64,000 bases of DNA from Anaerolineales bacterium (GTDB lineage Bacteria > Chloroflexota > Anaerolineae > Anaerolineales > Villigracilaceae): positions 1 to 64,000 of the forward strand of contig JAFGCG010000092.1 in assembly GCA_016932715.1 (NCBI GenBank), in the 5' to 3' direction. Each line of letters opens with the position of its first letter. Position 1 is the first letter of the stretch. The position numbers and the translations under genes are program-made. This document shows, piece by piece, positions 48,801 to 55,103 of the stretch. The notes beneath the pieces are model-generated. The model did not search any database, was not told where the DNA came from, and saw nothing but the letters and a program-made list of their open reading frames with translations.

Positions 48801-51800
48801 ACCTGCCGGAAGTGGGCGATGACACACTGCTGTACGAAGATGTTGTCCCCACCACGAACATGGATGGCACCGTTCTTTCCGTCTATCAGATCGTCGAAGT
48901 GCCTGCAAGTGACCCGGTCGTCGAGAATGTCGACTTTGCTTTCAGTCTCGACGGCGCCTTCGACTTTGGTGATTTACCTGCCAGTTATGCGACAACGTTG
49001 GAGGGTACGCCCGATGGACCTCGACACGAACAGCCTGCTGGCGGCTATACACTTTATTTTGGTACAAGCCCTGACGTTGAAGCCAATGGGAATCCCACCC
49101 TGGCTGCCAGCGGTGATGGCGCGGATGAGGATGGCGTCCTTCTCCCCAGTGGTGGGCTGAACACCAGCTGGGCAGACGCCGACGGCGGCACGCTCGAGTT
49201 CAATGTTGTCGGTTCCGGCTGGCTGGTCGGCTGGATCGACCTGAACCAGGACGGTGATTTCGCCGACGCGAACGAAATGGTGGTGAACCAGTCGGTCAGC
49301 ACTGGCACACTGAGTGTGAATATCGCTTCCCTGTCGAACCTGGCTGATGGTTCGTACTACGCCCGCTTCCGCCTGTTCACCGCCCAGCCGACTATTCCGG
49401 TACTGGCGTACTCTGGCGCGACCACAGATGGCGAAGTGGAGGATTATCGCTTTGATATCAACGGGGGCGCGCCCACACCCGTTACGTTGTCCTACTTCTA
49501 TTCGAGGCGAAAAGGGAGTACTGTCAGCTTTGAATGGTCTACCGCTACCGAGACGGGCAATGTTGGATTCAACTTATACGTCCAGGGAAAAGATGGATTG
49601 GTTCAGCTGAACGGCGAGTTGATCCCATCGAAAGTGATCGACTCGCTCGACCGCCAGGACTATTCCTTCAGCATCGATGTGGCTGGCAGCCAGTTCTACA
49701 TCGAAGATGTCAGCGTGCTGGGCGAGACCGAACTGCATGGTCCGTTCCAGCTGGGACGCATACATGGCAGCCGGCAGGCAGCAGACAGGATCGTTCAAAA
49801 GACGATTTCAGCAGAGCATATCGAGAAGGTCACTACACGTTCCGCGGCCCTGCGGAAGAATTTGAAGGTCCCGGCAGCCGCCCGGAAAGCGCCGGCCTGG
49901 CTCTGGTTCCAGAACGAACTGCAATTGAATACTACTTTCAATCTGAAAGTGAATGAGACAGGTATCTACCGGGTTACCTATGAAACGTTGAAGGCTGCCG
50001 GCCTTGACCTGAATGGTGTCCCGATCACGAAAGTGACCATAACCAATCGCGGCAGGCAGATTCCGGTCTTTGTGGCGGGCAAGAGCAAATTTGGCCCGGG
50101 CAGCTTCATCGAATTCTATGGCGAGGCGCTGGATACGATCTACACCGATACCAATATTTATACGCTGCAAGTTAGCAGGACGCGTGCCAGCCGGGTCAAA
50201 GAAGTAAATGCCAACCCTGCGAAGAAGGTAATTCCCTCGACTTCTTACATCCATACCTTGACGGTGAACAATCAGCGCGCCTATGCCAATTATGCTCCCG
50301 GTGAGGATGCCTGGTACGACACCCGCATGCTGGTATACACCACTCCCAAGACCTGGAAAATCCCGTTCCAGGTAAACGGGTTGGCAAACGCCTCGGCTCC
50401 TGCGGCGCTCGACCTGGTCGTCTGGGGTGTGACAGATTGGCCGCAAAGCCCCGATCATCATCTGATCGTGAGTGTCAATGGAACGACCGTCGCGGATCAG
50501 ACCTTCAATGGGCTGGTGGAGAAGAATATCGTAGTCACTCTTCCGGCTGGTGTGCTGCATGAAGGGGAGAATCTGCTAGAGCTGAGCCTGCCCGGAGATA
50601 CGGGTGTGAAATACGATATGGTCAATCTCGACAAGTTCAGTTTGACCTATCAGCGTTCCCTGCAGGCTGTCGATGGGCGGCTAACTTTCGAGGCTGCGGG
50701 CAAAGCCCTCAGGGTAACCAATCTGCCTGGCAAAAACGTGGTTGTATACCGCATGAGCGCAGATGGAACTCTCGTGCGCCTGAAGAAGGTCCAGGTACAG
50801 GCATCGGGCAAGACCTATACAGCCACATTTGCCGGAACCGGGAATAAGGTCGCGAAGTATTTCGTCACGACGACGGACGCGCTGTACAGTCCCGGTGTCG
50901 AGGCGACGCGCCTGGACGCGGACCTGGACCGGCCCGCCCAATACCTGATCATCTCTCACCCTGATTTCATCGACGGGTTACAGCCGCTCGTGCGGGCGCG
51001 TCAGGCGCAGGGATTGTCCGTCAGCGTGGTGGATGTGACCGATGTGTATGCACAATATACAGGCGGTATCTTTGATCCACAGGCTATCAGGGATTACATT
51101 GCCTTTGCAGCCAGGAGGCTTGGCACCGAATACGTCCTGCTGGTCGGCGGCGACACCTATGATTATCGCAACTACCTGGGTCGCGGCACCCTTAGCTTCA
51201 TACCCTCGCTGTACATCACAACAGGGGATGTGGCAAAATTTGTCCCGGTCGATCCACTCTATGCCGATGTGAACAATGACAATGTGCCCGACCTGGCAAT
51301 CGGTCGTTTCCCGGTCCGGACTACGGCGGAACTCGAGTTAATGGTCAAGAAGACATTGGCGTATGCAGGCAAGGATTATGGCCGGACCGCCTTGTTCGTC
51401 TCGGATGAATATGACGGGATTGTGTCCTACAAATATATTAATACCAACCTGGCTGCAGGCTTGCCGGCAGACTGGTCCGTCAAAAGTATCCACCTGGATG
51501 ACGTGGATGTGTCAACTGCCCGGTCGCAGATCGTCTCGAGCATGAACGATGGGGTCGCGCTGGTGACCTTCACCGGTCACTCCAGCTCGACGGTCTGGAC
51601 GTTCAGAGACCTGTTCAATATCAAAAACGCCAAGGCACTGACAAATCATGGCAGACCGTTTGTCGTTGTGCAGTGGGGCTGCTGGAACACCTATTACGTG
51701 GATCCGGTCAACAACTACCTGGTCCAGGGCTTCCTGTTTTCGGGAGATCAGGGCGCGGCTTCCGTGCTGGGCGCTTCCACGCTCACCGATTCCAAATCGG

Positions 51801-51970
51801 AGGAACTGCTCGGAGATCTGCTGACCCCGCGGATGGTCACGCCGGGCACTTCTATCGGTTTTGCTTTGCGGGATGCCAAGATCGAACTGGCGCAGACTCA
51901 CCCCGAGCTGCTGGATGTCCTGCTTGGATGGTCGCTCATGGGTGACCCGGCATTAAGTGTGACACCCTAG
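42881..51970 (+). CDS. Giant secreted multidomain protein: SdrD-like repeats, dockerin-like insert, GEVED-like domain, C-terminal C25 gingipain-like peptidase
   Basis: Signal peptide MKDHSRSIFHFVLLFIFIFCQVTVQPASAA; many (I/V)GDxV(F/Y)xDxNxDGxQDxGE repeats; DLPASYATTLE...GPRHE GEVED-like; VALVTFTGHSSSTVW / VVQWGCWNTYY and terminal LMGDPALSVTP typical of C25. Confidence 0.88.
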   Translation: MKDHSRSIFHFVLLFIFIFCQVTVQPASAAVTARSESETVSHGAQSVPSRLSEARPGPAPAEKGSVIVPAESFKSTDSALQIAADLQLLAYTLPSYPVYSEQNNLSVEPLVAYNLVVDSNVLAPSSYGPSAATFGARYCNTGSSDLTDVWAYIGNYDSDYNGTLGDTVPGSFPRRSETGPAYDPAAFASAYGATSTNPLVGSTLTDYGATSTPFALHLASGTTPPEVDASRYIGTLAPGECKTEYWMITYPRKAFNGGSWIDVTGGVKPEDDLWLPYFFWGTSTSGATTATSYRWNAVTMRNEISAAANKIWPNGDNKVPDQYVEAIAQLVGWDTLTPSGTGSVYPGDTVVSQGIWYDLGNVGAGFDNNGDFVPDRNVWLQPIGDASGYDPGCFRLVRTYGLVIVKLNNGTEQLIPFVDQMYFENIPENNIGVVGLVYYEYAALDGICTANLTPYQEAASGYDNEKFNADYGAGIPPLQSRESNMTLDKTGPNSIGLNDTIDYSLTFTLPDIDDDPANTTTVIIGQPSYGMPLTYSDAVPVGLQYVANSASTTVVMSANYAAGDIPATLWHSKDGGATWILGDPGNYTSTSTSDQLILQWRLEDGVTSPASGAAYTGTVQFQAVVPGTYPSVRVENEACLKIGQGPGFTCDEHTTVVTGNSSITGLVWRDDAISSGVLGNAIQDGTEAGIPSVTVNLYWDNNGDGDYTDAGDFLYATTTSMNYAIVDGYVDVDGGGISSSDDATLSGVSIIDGGLDLNGDGVVNTNDDGFFGGYTVYDGRLDVSRNGTVGTEDDGTLAGVYNFGSLPATTSISARYIVVVDQGDSDIPTGYGPTTRTSYAGINLAAGTAYGDAADASEPSDFGFGPALDIDKYISPTSYIVGDTMAYTINVTNLLPGAGDGTSTCSYPVWASRAINDNSEVPNGSSNNNGRWHNTGNNFGSGAEPVYITGRPDGLRAYTDMANSNNYVGLTGYNLGAQAGNITSVKFVVYAYEYEDTQGDALIVDLYYNNSLLAPADTYSYDGTYFSQPVGSLYVIEADITSLRTWTWSDFSSELTEMRLTGDKDGGTLGDYQVDAAGFIITTDGTCGGASQTLNPVPLTDTFDDSYFDFISADPPVSSSGTGTLTWNNVGPLYPGQTRTITVYMRAQATGTAPGTTNTATSTNARFSNGLPANSPVSDTAAVTISANTNTRSLTGVVFDDNNTNGWQGSLWTAGGSGYDTGDVGIQYIPVDLYGCVDTVTGALITNEGNNQSCSVAGGTWRLLRSTSTSPDGAYTFGNLAQGYYRVHVQSSLIVGTLTADVNQSAAGVCSGVSCDSWSNGEYDYLNAATFVGDVDNFTDVTRVNFGYDVPTGAYDIGDLVFFDWDGDGVQDAEDEPIPNVTMRLLAADGTYLDDTDTSGIYGFADRIPAYYTVEVDTSTLPSGLVQTEDPDSTMDNRSSFSLTADRLDVDFGYQPYGSGTIGDTVFKDINGNGTQDGTGETGIAGVTVQLQVDWDNNGTYVTIATDTTDANGHYLFTGLPQGTYRVSIDLSSNAAVIPDDSFDNNYYPSNGTDTGTVVYMDKTLATSTSSDLTADFGFAPPASIGDTVYQDVNRDGTQDTGEPGINGVTVTLYTFTDSNGNGRYDPSESGTLVSTGQTAVTATVGGKDGIYQFDGLEPGYYVVQVTPPAGSVLTGDPNTDGFSCDDLSEPPGAGEPSVNLCDNRDGMRLYNGTSYTGADFGYYLSGSFGDRLWIDVDNDGISDAGERGISNVTVNLYSYTDNNNNNIFDAGDVLGALTSSVVTNENGNYMFTNVPDGKYVVRVDVADPDIATLITNGLAQTYDPDGVNDNETSVTLSAGAVTHTGGCTTTPNGCDGESDALYLDADFGYDYSGDGALSGTICLETLDNGICGTGATGVESTESAYDTVTVYLYRWIDADSDGDIDPGETTQFGATQTGPNGDYSFTDLPDGYYYIVAIGAPQSGLALNTDASDLPEVGDDTLLYEDVVPTTNMDGTVLSVYQIVEVPASDPVVENVDFAFSLDGAFDFGDLPASYATTLEGTPDGPRHEQPAGGYTLYFGTSPDVEANGNPTLAASGDGADEDGVLLPSGGLNTSWADADGGTLEFNVVGSGWLVGWIDLNQDGDFADANEMVVNQSVSTGTLSVNIASLSNLADGSYYARFRLFTAQPTIPVLAYSGATTDGEVEDYRFDINGGAPTPVTLSYFYSRRKGSTVSFEWSTATETGNVGFNLYVQGKDGLVQLNGELIPSKVIDSLDRQDYSFSIDVAGSQFYIEDVSVLGETELHGPFQLGRIHGSRQAADRIVQKTISAEHIEKVTTRSAALRKNLKVPAAARKAPAWLWFQNELQLNTTFNLKVNETGIYRVTYETLKAAGLDLNGVPITKVTITNRGRQIPVFVAGKSKFGPGSFIEFYGEALDTIYTDTNIYTLQVSRTRASRVKEVNANPAKKVIPSTSYIHTLTVNNQRAYANYAPGEDAWYDTRMLVYTTPKTWKIPFQVNGLANASAPAALDLVVWGVTDWPQSPDHHLIVSVNGTTVADQTFNGLVEKNIVVTLPAGVLHEGENLLELSLPGDTGVKYDMVNLDKFSLTYQRSLQAVDGRLTFEAAGKALRVTNLPGKNVVVYRMSADGTLVRLKKVQVQASGKTYTATFAGTGNKVAKYFVTTTDALYSPGVEATRLDADLDRPAQYLIISHPDFIDGLQPLVRARQAQGLSVSVVDVTDVYAQYTGGIFDPQAIRDYIAFAARRLGTEYVLLVGGDTYDYRNYLGRGTLSFIPSLYITTGDVAKFVPVDPLYADVNNDNVPDLAIGRFPVRTTAELELMVKKTLAYAGKDYGRTALFVSDEYDGIVSYKYINTNLAAGLPADWSVKSIHLDDVDVSTARSQIVSSMNDGVALVTFTGHSSSTVWTFRDLFNIKNAKALTNHGRPFVVVQWGCWNTYYVDPVNNYLVQGFLFSGDQGAASVLGASTLTDSKSEELLGDLLTPRMVTPGTSIGFALRDAKIELAQTHPELLDVLLGWSLMGDPALSVTP

Positions 51971-52015
51971 AAATGTAATCCCTGAAAGTCCAACCTTTTA
52001 GGGTCATGAGAACAC

Positions 52016-53869
52016 TTGAGCGGTTTCGCGGTTGCTTTCGAACGTTCCAACATACCGGTTGATCCCGGTGTGTTGGAACGCGTCGCGCCTCGACTGGCAC
52101 ATCGTGGCCCGGATGGGTACGATGAGTACCGGGCAGGGCAGATTGCCATGGCTCACTGGCACTTTTGGACTACGCCCGAAGAAGTCGATGAAAGGCAGCC
52201 GCTACAATTGGCAGGGATGCCTTTCCGGCTCGTGTTCGATGGCAGGCTGGATAACCGCTCCGAGTTGTTGAGCCGTCTCCATATCGACCCGGCGCAGGGC
52301 ATTTCTATCTCGGACGCGGCACTGGTGCTGCATGCCTTTGGCTGTTGGGGTGAGCTTTGTTTCGAGCATTTCATCGGTGAGTTTGCACTGGTGATTTTCG
52401 ACGAGCAAAGCAACCGTTTGATCTGTGCCCGGGATGCCCTGGGGGACCGAACCTTGTTCTATGCCTCCCGGGGACCCCGCCTCATCATCGCCTCCGAACC
52501 CTGGGCGGTTGCCGGTGCTGACGGCTCGGAACCCCAAATCAATGATCGCGCGGTCGCTCACTATTTTGCGTTGAAAGCCACCGAAGATGGGCAAACCTTG
52601 TTCACGGGCGTTTACGAATTGCTCCCAGCCCATGTGATGGTCGTCGACTCGTCCGGCGAGCACAAGCGGCGTTACTGGAGGCCGGACCCATCCAAAAAAG
52701 TGCGCTACAAAACGAAGGAAGAATACGGCGAGCATTTCCGGTCGCTGCTCGAAGAGAGTGTCCGCTGTCGCCTGCGTGCCAGGACGCCCGTCGGCGTGTT
52801 GATGAGCGGCGGGCTGGATTCGACGTCGGTAGCCTGCCTGGCGGCGCGCATGATCGCTGCGGAACCGCTGACTACGATCTCGTATGTCTTCGATGAACTG
52901 GCAGAGTGTGACGAACGGGTTTATATAAACGCGGTGAGGGACCAATACGGTCTTCGCTCGATCCAGATCCCATGTGATGATGCCTGGCCCTACAAAGACT
53001 GGCAAGCCTGGCCGCACAATCCAAATTATCCGGAGGGGAATCCTTATCGCCCCCTGAAAGAGCGTGCTTATGATCGGGCGCATACAGAAGGTCTGCGCGT
53101 CCTGCTGACCGGTGGGTTTGGCGATCATCTCTACAGTGGGGCAGATGACTGGCTGGCAGATTTGATCAGCGAACGAAAATTGCGGGAAGCCGTTCGGGAA
53201 GCAGCCATCCACCTCCGCTATGCTGGGTTGCGTTACACAATTGAACAGGGATCTCTCCAGCGCATTGCCAGGCGTTTCCTTAACACCATCCCTGGTGGAA
53301 GATCCTTGCACCGCAGGCAAATTGCGTCCGCCTGGTTGACGCCTGCCGCAGCCGGATGTCTGTCCATGGGCATTGCCGGAGTGGATGCCGCGTTCGAAAG
53401 CCGCGCCAATCTGATCGGAGTGTTGGCTGCCAGGGGCAGCTCAGGCGAAATCTATCATTCCAACCGGCATACGCTGGAACTGCGCCATCCCTACCGGGAT
53501 CGCCGGCTGGTCGAGTATGCGCTGGGACTTCCGGCTTACTTGCTCTATTATCGCGGCTTGTATAAGCGCGTGCTTCGCGTGTCAATGCGAGACATCCTGC
53601 CAGAGTCTATCCGTACGCGACCTCGACCGACGTCTTTGGTGTCATTGTTTTCCCGGGGAATCGAGCGGGAAAAAGCATTTCTTCAAAGCTGCTATCAAAC
53701 ACCTGATGCAGTCTGGCGTATATTTGTGCGCCCTGACTGGCTCTTGAAGCGTTGGGATGTTCATGTCACGCCCGAGACAGATGGACCGCAGGCTTTGGTG
53801 CCCTGGTTGTGTGCTTCCTATGCTTTATGGTATCGATCGCATCGAGTTCTGAACCAATTAGCTCTTTAA
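52016..53869 (+). CDS. Lasso cyclase 2 (asparagine-synthetase-like)
   Basis: MSGFAVAFER...LAHRGPDGYDEY (Ser instead of the Cys2 nucleophile), VLMSGGLDSTSVACLAARM; TTG start. Confidence 0.88.
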   Translation: MSGFAVAFERSNIPVDPGVLERVAPRLAHRGPDGYDEYRAGQIAMAHWHFWTTPEEVDERQPLQLAGMPFRLVFDGRLDNRSELLSRLHIDPAQGISISDAALVLHAFGCWGELCFEHFIGEFALVIFDEQSNRLICARDALGDRTLFYASRGPRLIIASEPWAVAGADGSEPQINDRAVAHYFALKATEDGQTLFTGVYELLPAHVMVVDSSGEHKRRYWRPDPSKKVRYKTKEEYGEHFRSLLEESVRCRLRARTPVGVLMSGGLDSTSVACLAARMIAAEPLTTISYVFDELAECDERVYINAVRDQYGLRSIQIPCDDAWPYKDWQAWPHNPNYPEGNPYRPLKERAYDRAHTEGLRVLLTGGFGDHLYSGADDWLADLISERKLREAVREAAIHLRYAGLRYTIEQGSLQRIARRFLNTIPGGRSLHRRQIASAWLTPAAAGCLSMGIAGVDAAFESRANLIGVLAARGSSGEIYHSNRHTLELRHPYRDRRLVEYALGLPAYLLYYRGLYKRVLRVSMRDILPESIRTRPRPTSLVSLFSRGIEREKAFLQSCYQTPDAVWRIFVRPDWLLKRWDVHVTPETDGPQALVPWLCASYALWYRSHRVLNQLAL

Positions 53870-53879
53870 TGGAGATAAT

Positions 53880-54092
53880 ATGTCGAATAAAGAAAATACA
53901 TTTCATGATGGCCAAAAGATTGAAGATATACCCAAATCTCGCAAATCCTATCAAAAGCCTCATTTGCAGGAATTGGGTGATCTGCGTACTGTGACTTTGG
54001 GCGGATCTCCTGGTGCAGGGGATAGTGGCGTAGGAGATCCACGCTACCCGCTCGGATTTCATGGAGATTTTCTCCCACCTCCAGAGTTTTAG
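53880..54092 (+). CDS. Lasso peptide precursor 2 (70 aa)
   Basis: ...SYQKPHLQELGDLRTVTL|GGSPGAGDSGVGDPRYPLGFHGDFLPPPEF: YxxPxLxxxGxxxxxT, T at -2, Gly1, Asp8. Confidence 0.9.
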   Translation: MSNKENTFHDGQKIEDIPKSRKSYQKPHLQELGDLRTVTLGGSPGAGDSGVGDPRYPLGFHGDFLPPPEF

Positions 54093-54100
54093 TTGCGTGA

Positions 54101-54946
54101 ATGAGCACGGACTTAATTTGCGGTAAGGAATCTTTGCGCACGATGTTTCCTCATCTTCTTTCCAAAGATAGCTCTGCCGCGCCCTTGCCGGCTCCTTTGA
54201 CTTTATCCTGCCGTACAGCCGGCTGGATAGGCGGCGCAGAGCGTCAAGTGGAAATCTGGTCGGTGCCGCCGGGTGTCCTGATGAGGGTATCGGGAGGCAG
54301 TGACTTCTACATCGCATCGCTTGGGGAAACAATTATGCGTGTGCCGCAGATGCGGGGCGATAACGAGCCGGATCCGGCTTTGTCAGAACTCGACCATGAA
54401 ATCCTGCTTGGTCCCGCGTTAGTCCTGGCGCTTGCCTTGCGCGGTGTCTGGAGTTTACATGCCAGCGCGGCGAGGTTTGCAGGGAACGTGTTCGTCTTTC
54501 TCGGAGAATCCGGGCAGGGTAAATCCACACTTGCCGCGTATTTATCTGCCAGCCCGAATTGGCGACTGGTTGCGGATGACATCCTGCCTGTGAAAATGGA
54601 CCCGGACGGAGTGAAGGTGTTACCGCATTTTCCGCAGCTCAAGCTGCCTGTGGATGCTCAGCCCGGGGCTGGCTTGCCGGAACATCTTCCTCTTCATAAA
54701 CTTTGCGTTTTGATGCCTGCCAGGACGGATGCGATGCCTCAACTGCACCTGCTCACAAACGTCTCGGCAGCTCAGAGCTTGCTCCGTCACACAGCCGGGA
54801 CTCGCCTGTTTACCCCTGAATTGCTTGGAAAACATTTATCGTTTTGTTCTCTGGCTGCCGGTCAAATACCTGTATACCGGTTGGACTATCCGCATCGAAA
54901 AGAGATGCTTCCCAGGGTCAAGGAGCTTCTGGAAGGTTTAGGTTGA
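54101..54946 (+). CDS. HPr kinase-like protein 2
   Basis: VFVFLGESGQGKSTLAAYLSASPNWRLVADDILPVKMD. Confidence 0.85.
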   Translation: MSTDLICGKESLRTMFPHLLSKDSSAAPLPAPLTLSCRTAGWIGGAERQVEIWSVPPGVLMRVSGGSDFYIASLGETIMRVPQMRGDNEPDPALSELDHEILLGPALVLALALRGVWSLHASAARFAGNVFVFLGESGQGKSTLAAYLSASPNWRLVADDILPVKMDPDGVKVLPHFPQLKLPVDAQPGAGLPEHLPLHKLCVLMPARTDAMPQLHLLTNVSAAQSLLRHTAGTRLFTPELLGKHLSFCSLAAGQIPVYRLDYPHRKEMLPRVKELLEGLG

Positions 54947-55103
54947 CTTTCGATGCCGCTTCACATATTCCGGTACATGTCTTGTTTGCCACAGTTGAAC
55001 GGGATGCTGCATAGGGCTCGGTTGCAGAGCAACGCCATAAAGTAAAATAGTTACTGCGGCAAGGAAATAAGCCGCAAATCTTTAATCCAAAGTCGTTCCC
55101 CAA

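Noticed and set aside
38179-51970. Sortase-anchored adhesins
   Set aside because: Despite SdrD-like repeats, no LPXTG-type C-terminus and no sortase gene seen in the window.
52202-53320. Minus-strand ORF (372 aa) opposite the lasso cyclase
   Set aside because: Fully antisense to a motif-supported CDS; no recognisable domain.
53880-54092. Precursor 2 as a double-glycine (bacteriocin/NHLP) leader peptide
   Set aside because: The GG lies just after the lasso Thr(-2) motif, with the upstream YxxPxLxxxG RRE motif and an adjacent cyclase; no peptidase-ABC exporter nearby.
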